From: Flavisphingopyxis soli
GTDB lineage: Bacteria; Pseudomonadota; Alphaproteobacteria; Sphingomonadales; Sphingomonadaceae
Reading direction: 5' to 3'
Assembly: GCF_007995095.1 (NCBI RefSeq)
Contig: NZ_VOPY01000002.1
Coordinates: 310,001 to 374,000 of the forward strand
Length of the DNA: 64,000 nt
Part shown: piece after piece, positions 29,835 to 38,952 of the stretch
Position numbering within the stretch: the first letter of the stretch is position 1
Layout: each line of letters begins with the position of its first letter
Program-made: the position numbers and the translations under genes
The notes under the pieces: generated by a model
What the model saw: the letters and a program-made list of their open reading frames with translations, nothing else
What the model was told of the DNA's origin: nothing
Databases searched by the model: none

Positions 29835-32035
29835 CCAAGATGGCGAAACCGACCAACATCACCCCGCGCAATCGCTCGGGCAACGACAGCGACATTGACC
29901 AGATCGCCGAGGGCATCGAGCCCGAAGAGGCGCGCCGCCGCTATTTCAACCGCGAACTGAGCTGGCTGGCGTTCAACAAGCGCGTCATGGAAGAGGCGAG
30001 CAACCCCGCGCATCCGTTGCTCGAACGCCTTCGCTTCCTGTCGATTTCGGGCAACAACCTCGACGAGTTCTTCATGGTCCGCGTCGCCGGCCTCAAGGGC
30101 CAGACGCTCCAGCAGATCGAATACCGCTCGATCGACGGACGCACCCCGGCGCAGCAGCTCGCCGCGATCGAGACCGCATCGAGCGCGCTGATGGCCGACC
30201 AGCAGGCCGAATGGCACCGCATCTCGCGCGAACTCGCCGCCGCCGGCGTACTCGTCGCCGCTGACAAGGCCACCGCCGAGCCGTGGCGCGAGGCGCTCGC
30301 GACGCTGTTCGATGAACAGGTGTTCGCGGTTCTGACCCCGCAGGCGCTCGATCCGGCGCATCCGTTTCCGTTCATTCCCAATCGCGGGCTCAGCCTGGTG
30401 TTCGAACTCGTCCGCCGCACCGACGGCCATGCGATCAACGAGCTCGTCATGATCCCGTCGTCGCTGCCGCGCTTTGTTCGCGTGCCGGGCGAGGCGCCGA
30501 CCTATGTCGCGATCGAGACGCTGATCGACATGTTCTCCGACCGGCTGTTCCCCGGGTACGAGGTGCAGGGGCGCGGCAGTTTCCGGATCATCCGCGACAG
30601 CGATATCGAGGTCGAGGAAGAGGCCGAGGATCTCGTCCGCTATTTCCGCAGCGCGATCAAACGCCGCCGCCGCGGGCGCGTGATCCGCATGGAAATCGAC
30701 GCCAACATGCCCGCGGCATTGTCCGACATGCTGCGCGATTCGGTCGTCGGGCACGATTCGATCATTATCGCGGTCGACGGCTTCATCGGCCCCGGCGCGC
30801 TCGAACAGGTCGTCGAGGAAGACCGGCCCGACCTCAAATTCCCGCCGTTCACCGCGCGATTCCCCGAACGGATTCGCGAACATGGCGGCGATTGCTTCGG
30901 GGCGATCAGCTCGAAGGACATCGTCGTCCACCATCCGTATGAAAGCTTCGACGTCGTCGTATCGTTCCTGCGCCAGGCCGCCGAAGACCCCGATGTCGTC
31001 GCGATCAAGCAGACGCTCTATCGCGCGGGCAAGCAGTCGGCGGTGATCCGCGCGCTGATCGACGCTGCCGAAGCGGGCAAGTCGGTCACCGCGGTGGTCG
31101 AACTGAAGGCGCGCTTCGACGAGGAGCAGAACCTGCTCTGGGCCAACCAGCTTGAGCGCGCGGGCGTCCAGGTCGTCTACGGCTTCATCGAGTGGAAGAC
31201 GCACGCCAAGATCTCGATGGTCGTCCGGCGCGAAGGCAGCGGTTACCGGACCTACTGCCATTTCGGCACCGGCAACTATCACCCGGTCACCGCACGCATT
31301 TATACCGACATCAGCTACTTCACCGCCGATCCGCGCGCCGGTCGCGATGCCGCGCGGCTGTTCAACTACATCACCGGCTATGTCGAACCGCAGGGGCTCG
31401 AGCTCGTCACGATGTCGCCGCTCAACCTGCGCCACCGGCTGACCGAGCTGATCGATGCCGAGATCGCCAATGTCGCGGCGGGCAAGGACGGCGCGCTGTG
31501 GGCGAAGATGAACAGCCTCGTCGACCGCGAGATCATCGACAAGCTCTACGAGGCGAGCGCCGCAGGTGTTTCGATCGAGCTCATCGTGCGCGGCATCTGC
31601 TGCCTGCGCCCCGGGGTCAAAGGCTTGTCGGAAAATATTCGCGTCAAATCGGTCGTCGGCCGCTTTCTCGAACACAGCCGCGTCTGGGCGTTCGGCAATG
31701 GCAAGGCGCTGCCCAATGACGACGCGCGCGTCTTCATCAGCTCGGCCGACTGGATGCCGCGCAATTTCGACCGCCGGGTCGAATATATGATCCCGCTCGA
31801 AAACCCGACCGTCCACGACCAGGTGCTCGACCAGGTCCTGCTCGCCAACCTGATCGATAACGAACAGAGCTGGCGATTGCAGAGCGACGGCGAATATGTC
31901 CGCGTCGAACCGGGCGACAAGCCGTTCAACCTCCATCGCTATTTCATGACCAACCCGTCGCTGTCGGGGCGCGGCGCGGCGCTGGGACGCAGCAAGGACG
32001 TGCCCAAGCTCGAACTCAGGCGGCGCAAAGCGTGA
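29831..32035 (+). CDS. ppk1: Polyphosphate kinase 1
   Basis: 734 residues. PPK1 reversibly polymerises phosphate from ATP. Signatures are [15 protein letters not shown] and [18 protein letters not shown] in the N-terminal domains, and the catalytic domains with [10 protein letters not shown] (His at about residues 477 and 484) and [14 protein letters not shown] at 29831 overlaps the hdaA stop; the ATG at 29840 is the alternative. The four-base overlap with ppx downstream makes a synthesis/degradation pair. Confidence 0.96.
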   Translation: MTKMAKPTNITPRNRSGNDSDIDQIAEGIEPEEARRRYFNRELSWLAFNKRVMEEASNPAHPLLERLRFLSISGNNLDEFFMVRVAGLKGQTLQQIEYRSIDGRTPAQQLAAIETASSALMADQQAEWHRISRELAAAGVLVAADKATAEPWREALATLFDEQVFAVLTPQALDPAHPFPFIPNRGLSLVFELVRRTDGHAINELVMIPSSLPRFVRVPGEAPTYVAIETLIDMFSDRLFPGYEVQGRGSFRIIRDSDIEVEEEAEDLVRYFRSAIKRRRRGRVIRMEIDANMPAALSDMLRDSVVGHDSIIIAVDGFIGPGALEQVVEEDRPDLKFPPFTARFPERIREHGGDCFGAISSKDIVVHHPYESFDVVVSFLRQAAEDPDVVAIKQTLYRAGKQSAVIRALIDAAEAGKSVTAVVELKARFDEEQNLLWANQLERAGVQVVYGFIEWKTHAKISMVVRREGSGYRTYCHFGTGNYHPVTARIYTDISYFTADPRAGRDAARLFNYITGYVEPQGLELVTMSPLNLRHRLTELIDAEIANVAAGKDGALWAKMNSLVDREIIDKLYEASAAGVSIELIVRGICCLRPGVKGLSENIRVKSVVGRFLEHSRVWAFGNGKALPNDDARVFISSADWMPRNFDRRVEYMIPLENPTVHDQVLDQVLLANLIDNEQSWRLQSDGEYVRVEPGDKPFNLHRYFMTNPSLSGRGAALGRSKDVPKLELRRRKA

Positions 32036-33519
32036 CGCGCAAATCGGCGGGCGTCGAGACGGTGCGCACCGCGATCATCGATATCGGCTCGAACTCGATC
32101 CGCCTCGTCGCTTATGCCGGCGCCCGGCGCGCGCCCGCCGTCGTGTTCAACGAAAAGGTCATGGCGGGCCTCGGCAAGTCGCTGTCCGACGATGGCAGGA
32201 TTGGCGACAAGGCGTTCGCCCGCGGGATCAAGGCGCTCGACCGCTTCGCGACCCTGTGCGACGAAATGCGCATCGACAGCGTCACCTGCGTCGCCACCGC
32301 CGCGGTGCGCGAGGCGAGCAACGGTCCCGAATTCATCGCTGCGGCAAACCGCCTCGGCCTCGATGTGCGGCTGCTCTCTGGCGCTGACGAGGCGGAGATA
32401 TCCGGCCTCGGCGTGCTTTCTTCGATCCCCGACGCCGATGGCATCGTCGCCGATCTTGGCGGCGGCAGCCTCGAACTCGTCCGCGTTGCCAAGGGCAAGA
32501 TCGGCCGGACTTCTTCGTTGCCGTTCGGCGTCTTGCGGCTCGCCGAAATCCGCGGCCACGGCGCCAAGGAGCTCGAACGCCGGGTCAAGGCCGCGCTGGC
32601 GAAGGAAGGCTGGACCGCGAAGGAAAGGGGCCTGCCGCTCTTTCTCGTCGGCGGATCGCTGCGCAGCCTCGCGCGCGTCGACATGACGCTCAACAAACAT
32701 CCGCTACCGGTCATGCATCACCACGAGATTCCCCTCGATTCAGGGCGCAAGCTGTCGCGCGTGCTGGCGCATCTCGGGCCCGAACGGCTCGCGAAGATCC
32801 CCGACCTCAGCTTCTCGCGCATTCCGACGCTCGGTGATGCCGCGGCACTCTTGTCGATCCTGATGCGCCAGCTCGAGACTTCGCGGCTGATCGTCTCGTC
32901 GTCGGGCCTGCGCGAAGGCGTATTGTACCAGGCGCTGCCCAAGGCGGTGCGCAAACAGGACCCGTTGCTCGCCGCGGTCGAGGCGCAGGGCGCGCGCTAC
33001 GCCCGCTTCTCGGCCAACGGCCGGCTGCTCAATGCCTGGATTGAACCGATGTTCGCCGATGAAAGCGCGCTGGCGCACAAGCTGCGCCTCGCCGCGTGCC
33101 TGCTCAGCGACGTGGCATGGAGCGCCAATCCCAGTTTCCGCGCCGAGCACGGTCTGGAGGCCGCGCTGCACGGCAACTGGGGCGGGATCGATATCACCGG
33201 CCGCGTCGTCATGGGACAGGCGCTCTACAGCTGCTATTCGGGCGCGACCAAGCCGTTCAAGGGCATCCCGGTCAGCGTCAGCGAGGATGATATCCGCCAG
33301 GCGATCCGCTGGGGCCTCGCGATGCGACTGGCGCAGCGCCTGTCGGGCGGGATTTCGGATATTCTCAGGCGTTCGCAGCTCGAGCTGGGCGAAGAGTCGG
33401 TCACGCTCGTCCTGCCGCGCGATCTCGCGGGGCTCTATGGCGAGGCTGTCGAACGGCGCCTGCGCCAGTTCGCCGATACGATGAAGCTGTCCTATGCGAT
33501 GCGCGTCAGCGCAGCCTGA
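32032..33519 (+). CDS. ppx: Exopolyphosphatase / guanosine pentaphosphate phosphatase (Ppx/GppA)
   Basis: 495 residues. The ASKHA fold is recognised by [19 protein letters not shown] at the start and [10 protein letters not shown] in the middle; the C-terminal helical part has an HD-like arrangement. The enzyme releases phosphate from polyphosphate ends and may act on pppGpp. It is translationally coupled to ppk1. Its stop abuts the convergent I78 lipoprotein gene (TGATCA). Confidence 0.94.
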   Translation: MTRKSAGVETVRTAIIDIGSNSIRLVAYAGARRAPAVVFNEKVMAGLGKSLSDDGRIGDKAFARGIKALDRFATLCDEMRIDSVTCVATAAVREASNGPEFIAAANRLGLDVRLLSGADEAEISGLGVLSSIPDADGIVADLGGGSLELVRVAKGKIGRTSSLPFGVLRLAEIRGHGAKELERRVKAALAKEGWTAKERGLPLFLVGGSLRSLARVDMTLNKHPLPVMHHHEIPLDSGRKLSRVLAHLGPERLAKIPDLSFSRIPTLGDAAALLSILMRQLETSRLIVSSSGLREGVLYQALPKAVRKQDPLLAAVEAQGARYARFSANGRLLNAWIEPMFADESALAHKLRLAACLLSDVAWSANPSFRAEHGLEAALHGNWGGIDITGRVVMGQALYSCYSGATKPFKGIPVSVSEDDIRQAIRWGLAMRLAQRLSGGISDILRRSQLELGEESVTLVLPRDLAGLYGEAVERRLRQFADTMKLSYAMRVSAA

Positions 33520-33888
33520 TCAGCCGCACGAAAAGCCCGTGGTGATAATCGCATTGTCCAGCTTCACGTTGATCCGGTCGCTGCGGTAATCCATCGTCAC
33601 CGCGTCGTTCGGGCGGATCCAGCGCAGGCTGGCGGCGTTGGCATCGCGAATGATCGCCGACCCCAGTTCGCTCGTCGCAAGCTTGCCAACATAGCCCGAC
33701 AGGTTTTTGGTCGTGCACGTCCTGCCTGGGGTTTCGCCGCGCACCGGGATATTGTCCTCGCGCGCCATCCGCTCGGCTTCGGATAGGCCGCTATCGGTCT
33801 GGACGTTGCCGTTCTTCACCGCGATGCAGCCGGTCAGTGACAGGCACAGCATCGCGGGCAGCACCAGCCATTTACGATGGTTCGTCAT
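33520..33888 (-). CDS. Lipoprotein with peptidase inhibitor I78-like domain
   Basis: 122 residues. The signal MTNHRKWLVLPAMLCLSLTGC has a good lipobox (LTGC, Cys21). The C-terminal part GYVGKLATSELGSAIIRDAN, then LRWIRPNDAVTMDYRSDRIN and LDNAIITTGFSCG, matches the potato-inhibitor-like I78 family, small secreted inhibitors of serine peptidases. Cysteines at CTTKN and FSCG could make a disulfide. The start overlaps rnd by 17 bases, so it is probably cotranscribed with rnd. Confidence 0.82.
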   Translation of the reverse strand: MTNHRKWLVLPAMLCLSLTGCIAVKNGNVQTDSGLSEAERMAREDNIPVRGETPGRTCTTKNLSGYVGKLATSELGSAIIRDANAASLRWIRPNDAVTMDYRSDRINVKLDNAIITTGFSCG

Positions 33889-35059
33889 CTTCCACCTCGG
33901 TCCGGCTCATCACCATCCTGCCGTTTCTGACGGTAAAACCCATCCGCCCCTCGACGAGTTCCAGCGCGTCCTTGCCGAACACTTCGAAGCGCCAGCCGGC
34001 CAGGATATCGAGCCCGTCGCGTTCGCCCGCGGCAAGCGCGTCGAGATCGCCTGCACGGGTAATCAGTTTCGATGCGACGTTCATCTCGCGGCTGCGGATC
34101 TTGAGCAATAGCTTGAGCAGGTCGGCGACGAGCGCGCCCTCCTTGCCGAGGCCGGGCGTGCGCGGGCTGCGCGAGGGGATTTCGTCCTTCGACAACGGTT
34201 CGGCGCGCTCGAGCGCCTGCATCACGCGTTCGCCGATATCGTTCTTCGCCCATGCTGCTGACAGGCCGCGAACCTTGGCGAGGCCCGCCTGCTCGCGCGG
34301 CGGGTGCGTCGCGACGTCGGCGAGCGTTTCGTCCTTCATGATCCGGCCGCGCGGCATGTCCTTGCGCTGCGCCTCTTTCTCGCGCCACGCGGCAAGCGCC
34401 TTGAGGCGGCCGAGCGCTTCGGGATTGCGCGACTGGAACTTGACGCGGCGCCAGGCATCGGCAGGCTCGGTGACGTAATTGGTCGGATCGGCAAGCCGCT
34501 CCATCTCGTCGTTGAGCCACCAGCCGCGGTCGGTTTCCTTCAGTTTCTCGATCATCATCGGGAAGATCGTCGACAGGTGCGTGACGTCGGCGATGGCATA
34601 TTCGATCTGCCGTGCATCCAGTGGCCGTCGGCTCCAGTCTGTAAAGCGCGCGCCCTTGTCGAGCTGGATGCCGAGCCAGCCGTCGACAAGGTTGGCATAG
34701 CCGACCTGTTCGGCCTGGCCGATCGCCATCGCGGCGATCTGCGTATCGAACAGCGGATGCGGCGTCGTGCCCGTCATCTTGCAGATGATTTCGAGATCCT
34801 GGCCGCCGGCGTGGACGACCTTGAGGACGTTCTTGTTATTGGTCAGCAGGTCCATCAGCGGGGTGAGGTCGATATCCTTGGCCAGCGGGTCGATCGCGGC
34901 GGCCTCGTTCTGATCGGCGATCTGGATCAGGCACAGGATCGGCCAGTACGTGCTTTCGCGCATGAACTCGGTATCGACCGCGATGAACGGGGCTTCGGAC
35001 AGGCGCTCGCACAATGCGGCAAGCTCGCGAGAATCGGTGATGAGCGGGTGAATTTTCAT
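33872..35059 (-). CDS. rnd: Ribonuclease D
   Basis: 395 residues from the ATG at 35059. The DEDD exonuclease domain shows FIAVDTEFMRESTYWP (exo I), KVVHAGGQDLEI (exo II) and YAIADVTHLSTIFP (exo III), followed by two HRDC-like helical regions. The enzyme trims the 3' ends of tRNA precursors and other small structured RNAs. It is divergent from aspS; the 144-base gap carries a convincing aspS promoter. Confidence 0.93.
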   Translation of the reverse strand: MKIHPLITDSRELAALCERLSEAPFIAVDTEFMRESTYWPILCLIQIADQNEAAAIDPLAKDIDLTPLMDLLTNNKNVLKVVHAGGQDLEIICKMTGTTPHPLFDTQIAAMAIGQAEQVGYANLVDGWLGIQLDKGARFTDWSRRPLDARQIEYAIADVTHLSTIFPMMIEKLKETDRGWWLNDEMERLADPTNYVTEPADAWRRVKFQSRNPEALGRLKALAAWREKEAQRKDMPRGRIMKDETLADVATHPPREQAGLAKVRGLSAAWAKNDIGERVMQALERAEPLSKDEIPSRSPRTPGLGKEGALVADLLKLLLKIRSREMNVASKLITRAGDLDALAAGERDGLDILAGWRFEVFGKDALELVEGRMGFTVRNGRMVMSRTEVEDDEPS

Positions 35060-35104
35060 GGGGTATGCCACTAGCAGCAGGCTTTGCTTCGCGAAAGCGA
35101 ACCT

Positions 35105-35133
35105 TGACAAATCGACCCGCGACCTGTGTTAGC
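35105..35133 (+). promoter_or_regulatory. Promoter for aspS
   Basis: A perfect TTGACA (35105-35110), a 17-base spacer and TGTTAG (35128-35133) predict a transcript start near 35140. The leader of about 65 bases contains a short GGCGCGCC-type hairpin before the aspS ATG. Confidence 0.6.
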
Positions 35134-35203
35134 CGCAGCCAAATGGCGCGCCCCGATCAACAGGCGCGCGCCCAATCCTTGGATCACCCGAAAGACATAC
35201 CCT

Positions 35204-37021
35204 ATGCACGCCTATCGCACCCATGATTGCGCCCAGCTTCGCAAGTCCGAAGTCGGCGATACCGTCCGCCTGTCGGGCTGGGTCCATCGCAAGCGCGACC
35301 ACGGCAATCTGCTCTTCATCGATCTGCGCGATCACTACGGCATTACCCAGATCGTCACCGACAGCGATGCGCCTGCCTTTGCTGCGCTCGACAAGGCACG
35401 CGTCGAAAGCGTTCTGACCGTCACCGGTAATGTCGTCGCCCGCTCGGCCGAAACGGTCAATGCGGGCTTGCCGACGGGCGAGATCGAAGTGCGTGCCAAC
35501 GAGGTCACCGTCCAGTCGCCCGCTGCCGAGCTGCCGATGCCCGTCGCTGGCGAGCAGGATTATCCTGAGGATATCCGCCTTAAATATCGTTATCTCGATC
35601 TGCGCCGTGAACGGCTCCACGCCAACATCATGCTGCGCTCGAACGTCATCGCCAGCCTGCGCCAGCGCATGGTGGCCCAGGGCTTCACCGAGTTTCAGAC
35701 GCCGATCCTGACCGCCAGCTCGCCCGAGGGCGCACGCGACTATCTCGTCCCCAGCCGCGTCCATCCCGGCAAGTTCTACGCGCTGCCGCAGGCGCCGCAG
35801 ATGTTCAAGCAGCTGCTGATGGTCGCCGGTTTCGACAAATATTTCCAGATCGCGCCGTGTTTCCGCGATGAAGACGCGCGCGCCGATCGATCCCCAGGCG
35901 AATTCTACCAGCTCGATTTCGAGATGAGCTTCGTCACGCAGGAAGACGTCTTCCAGGCGATCGAGCCCGTGCTGGCTGGCGTGTTCGAAGAATTCTCGGG
36001 CGACAAGAGCGTCACCCCGGCGGGCGAATTCCCGCGCATCCCCTACGCGCAAGCGATGCTCAAATACGGCAGCGACAAGCCCGACCTGCGCAACCCGATC
36101 GTGATTTCGGACGTCGGTGAGCATTTCAAGGGTTCGGGCTTCGGCCTGTTTGACAAGATCGTCGGTTCGGGCGGCGTCGTCCGCGCGATCCCCGCGCCGG
36201 GCACCGCCGAAAAGAGCCGCAAGTTCTTTGACGAGATGAACGACTGGGCGCGCGGCGAAGGCTATGCAGGTCTCGGTTATGTCACGCGAAAGGGCGGCGA
36301 CTTCGGCGGCCCGATCGCCAAGAACCACGGCGAAGAGGGCATGAAGGCGATCTACGCCGAGCTCGGCCTCGGCGACGACGACGGCCTGTTCTTTGCCGCT
36401 GGCAAGGCTGGCGAAGCCGCCAAGCTCGCCGGTGCGGCGCGCACGCGCGTCGGCGAAAAGCTCGAACTCATCGAACAGGGCGCGTTCAAATTCTGCTGGA
36501 TCGTCGATTTCCCGATGTTCGAATATGACGAGGACGCCAAGAAAGTCGATTTCAGCCACAACCCCTTCTCGATGCCGCAGGGCGAGATGGAAGCGCTGGA
36601 AACGATGGACCCGCTCGACATCCTCGCGTGGCAGTACGACATCGTCTGCAACGGCGTCGAACTCTCCTCGGGCGCAATCCGTAACCACCGCCCCGACATC
36701 ATGTACAAGGCGTTCGAGATCGCCGGCTATTCGCAGGCCGACGTCGACGCCAATTTCAGCGGCATGATCAACGCCTTCAAGTTCGGCGCGCCGCCGCATG
36801 GCGGATCGGCGCCGGGCGTCGACCGCATCGTCATGCTGCTCGCCGACGAACCCAATATCCGCGAAGTCGTCGTCTTCCCGATGAACCAGAAGGCCGAGGA
36901 TCTGATGATGCAGGCCCCCGCGCCGGTCACCGACCGTCAGCTCAAGGAACTCGGCCTGCGCATCGTCGACGGCCCCAAGGCCGACGGACCCGCTGTGGCA
37001 AAGGCCGTCGCGCCCGAATAG
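35204..37021 (+). CDS. aspS: Aspartyl-tRNA synthetase
   Basis: 605 residues from the ATG at 35204, typical of the bacterial type. The N-terminal OB-fold anticodon-binding domain has [20 protein letters not shown]; the class II catalytic core has [40 protein letters not shown] with FRDED (motif 2) and [17 protein letters not shown] (motif 3). The large GAD insertion typical of bacterial AspRS lies between. It is followed by a palindromic intergenic repeat and then ppk2. Confidence 0.96.
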   Translation: MHAYRTHDCAQLRKSEVGDTVRLSGWVHRKRDHGNLLFIDLRDHYGITQIVTDSDAPAFAALDKARVESVLTVTGNVVARSAETVNAGLPTGEIEVRANEVTVQSPAAELPMPVAGEQDYPEDIRLKYRYLDLRRERLHANIMLRSNVIASLRQRMVAQGFTEFQTPILTASSPEGARDYLVPSRVHPGKFYALPQAPQMFKQLLMVAGFDKYFQIAPCFRDEDARADRSPGEFYQLDFEMSFVTQEDVFQAIEPVLAGVFEEFSGDKSVTPAGEFPRIPYAQAMLKYGSDKPDLRNPIVISDVGEHFKGSGFGLFDKIVGSGGVVRAIPAPGTAEKSRKFFDEMNDWARGEGYAGLGYVTRKGGDFGGPIAKNHGEEGMKAIYAELGLGDDDGLFFAAGKAGEAAKLAGAARTRVGEKLELIEQGAFKFCWIVDFPMFEYDEDAKKVDFSHNPFSMPQGEMEALETMDPLDILAWQYDIVCNGVELSSGAIRNHRPDIMYKAFEIAGYSQADVDANFSGMINAFKFGAPPHGGSAPGVDRIVMLLADEPNIREVVVFPMNQKAEDLMMQAPAPVTDRQLKELGLRIVDGPKADGPAVAKAVAPE

Positions 37022-37026
37022 CTTCT

Positions 37027-37115
37027 CGTCACCCGGACTTGATCCGGGGTCCAGAGCGCTTACACGCAAAGACGGCATCTATCGCTCTGGATGCTGAATC
37101 GACTTCAGCATAACG
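37027..37115. repeat. Sphingomonad-type palindromic intergenic repeat
   Basis: The element starts CGTCACCCGGACTTGATCCG and ends with CTTCAGCATAACGG. CCAGAGCG (37051-37058) pairs with CGCTCTGG (37083-37090); inside and outside are further hairpins CCGGA-CTTGA-TCCGG and GCTGAA-TCGAC-TTCAGC, so the whole folds as a branched structure. Similar elements are abundant in sphingomonad intergenic regions from my general knowledge. Its end abuts the ribosome-binding region of ppk2. Confidence 0.7.
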
Positions 37116-37129
37116 GAGTGTGGCACGCG

Positions 37130-37912
37130 ATGATCGACCTGACCGACTATGAATGCGGCGGAAAATCGCCCAAGCACTACAAGCGCGACCTCGAACGCCT
37201 TCAGGCCCGCCTCGAGCGGATCCATGTCGCGCATATCGAACATGACGCCCACGCGGTGATCATGGTCGAGGGCTGGGACGCGGCGGGCAAGGGCGGGATG
37301 ATCGAGCGGATGACCGCCGGCTGGGACCAGCGCCATTTCGAAGTCTATCCGATCGGCGCGCCGACTGCGGAGGAAAAGCGCCACGATTATCTCTGGCGCT
37401 TTCGCATCCATTTGCCACCGCCGCGCGAAATCACCGTGTTCGACCGCTCATGGTACGGCCGCGTTCTGGTCGAGCGCGTTGAGGGCTTCGCCAGCGAGGC
37501 CGAATGGCAACGCGCCTATGACGAGATCAACGCCTTCGAAGCCGAAATCCAGGCGATGGGGATCACGCTGGTCAAGCTGTTCGTCCACATCACCCAGGAC
37601 GAGCAGGACAAGCGCCTCGCCAAGCGGCTCGACAATCCGTGGAAGCGCTGGAAAACCGGTGCCGAGGATTACCGCAATCGCGCCAAGCGCGACGAATATT
37701 GTGCCGCGATGCACGACATGTTTGCGCAGACCGATACTGAAAATGCGCCATGGTTCGTGGTCGCCGGCAATGATAAGAAATCGGCGCGGATCGCGGCGCT
37801 GACGCATGTCGCCGACACGCTCGAAGCCGCCGTCGACATGAACCCGCCGCCGCGCGACCCTGCGGTCGTCGCGCTGGCGCAGGCAGCGTTCGGCTATGAA
37901 CCCAAGGACTGA
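37130..37912 (+). CDS. ppk2: Polyphosphate kinase 2 family protein
   Basis: 260 residues, the usual size of a class I PPK2. Walker A region EGWDAAGKGGMIERM and Walker B/lid region FDRSWYGRVLVERVEG are intact, with the family segment RLDNPWKRWKTGAEDYRNR. PPK2 enzymes mainly use polyphosphate to phosphorylate GDP or ADP. The ATG at 37130 was chosen; a GTG at 37118 is nearer to the GGAG at 37114. This gene is 5 kb from ppk1-ppx, and its start lies directly after a palindromic repeat. It overlaps the YeiH gene by 17 bases. Confidence 0.93.
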   Translation: MIDLTDYECGGKSPKHYKRDLERLQARLERIHVAHIEHDAHAVIMVEGWDAAGKGGMIERMTAGWDQRHFEVYPIGAPTAEEKRHDYLWRFRIHLPPPREITVFDRSWYGRVLVERVEGFASEAEWQRAYDEINAFEAEIQAMGITLVKLFVHITQDEQDKRLAKRLDNPWKRWKTGAEDYRNRAKRDEYCAAMHDMFAQTDTENAPWFVVAGNDKKSARIAALTHVADTLEAAVDMNPPPRDPAVVALAQAAFGYEPKD

Positions 37913-38945
37913 CGCGCCGCCGACGCGGTTCTCACTGATCCCTGGGCTGGTGCTGTGCCTCGCCATCACGCTGGCGGCGTATGGCGTGCAGGCGATCGAG
38001 ATCGCCGCGTTCGGGCGCAACTGGATCGAGGCGCTGGTGCTCGCGATCCTGCTCGGGACGCTCGTGCGTACGCTGTGGACTCCCGGCGCAATATGGCAGC
38101 CGGGGATCGGCTTTTCAGCCAAGCTGGTCCTCGAAATCGCGGTCGTCCTGCTCGGCGCCTCGATCAGCGCAGCCACCATCCTCGCTGCCGGCCCCGGCCT
38201 GCTCGCCGGGATCATTGCTATCGTCGGGATCGCGATCGTTGCGAGCTACGGAATCGGGCGCGCACTCGGCCTGCCGCAGCGGATGGCGATCCTCATCGCG
38301 TGCGGCAATGCAATCTGCGGCAATTCTGCGATCGCCGCGATCGCCCCCGTGATCGGCGCAGACGGCAAGGACGTCGCCTCGTCGATCGCCTTTACCGCGG
38401 TGCTCGGCGTCGTCGTCGTGCTCGCGCTGCCGTTGTTGGGCGTGGCCTTCGGGCTCGATGCGGTCGCTTATGGCGCGCTCGCCGGACTGACGGTCTATGC
38501 GGTCCCTCAGGTGATCGCCGCCGCCGCACCCTTCGGCGTCCTCGCGATCCAGCTCGGAACCTTGGTCAAGCTCGTCCGCGTGCTGACGCTCGGCCCGGTA
38601 TGTCTCGTGCTGGGGCTGATCGCGCCGCGGCTCGATACTGCCGATGGCGTCGTCACCGAACACTCCCGGCGACCGCGGCTAAGCCAGCTGGTTCCGTGGT
38701 TCATCATCGGCTTCATCGCGATGATCGCGCTGCGATCGTTCGGCGCAATCCCGGCGGCATGGCTGCCCACGATCACGCAGCTTGCAACCTGGCTGACCGT
38801 CATTGCGATGGCCGCGCTCGGTCTCGGCGTCGATGTCCGCACCGTTGCGCGCGCCGGGGCGCCAGTCGTCGCGACCGTGATCGCCTCGTTGGTCATCATT
38901 GCTGCGCTCAGCCTGGCGCTCATCTTCGCGCTACGCCTCGGCTAG
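37896..38945 (+). CDS. YeiH/UPF0324 family membrane protein, putative sulfate exporter
   Basis: 349 residues with about ten hydrophobic helices. The family hallmark ACGNAICGNSAIAAIAPVI is present near residues 130-150, with GIGFSAKLVLEIAVVLLGAS earlier and IALRSFGAIPAAWLP later. The UPF0324 family includes YeiH and proteins described as sulfate/sulfite exporters, but direct transport data are sparse. The start overlaps ppk2 by 17 bases, suggesting coupled translation without an obvious functional link. Confidence 0.85.
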   Translation: MNPRTDAPPTRFSLIPGLVLCLAITLAAYGVQAIEIAAFGRNWIEALVLAILLGTLVRTLWTPGAIWQPGIGFSAKLVLEIAVVLLGASISAATILAAGPGLLAGIIAIVGIAIVASYGIGRALGLPQRMAILIACGNAICGNSAIAAIAPVIGADGKDVASSIAFTAVLGVVVVLALPLLGVAFGLDAVAYGALAGLTVYAVPQVIAAAAPFGVLAIQLGTLVKLVRVLTLGPVCLVLGLIAPRLDTADGVVTEHSRRPRLSQLVPWFIIGFIAMIALRSFGAIPAAWLPTITQLATWLTVIAMAALGLGVDVRTVARAGAPVVATVIASLVIIAALSLALIFALRLG

Positions 38946-38952
38946 CGTCGCT

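Noticed and set aside
29693-31936. Long 747-residue reverse-strand frame over ppk1
   Set aside because: A shadow of ppk1, whose motifs are unambiguous.
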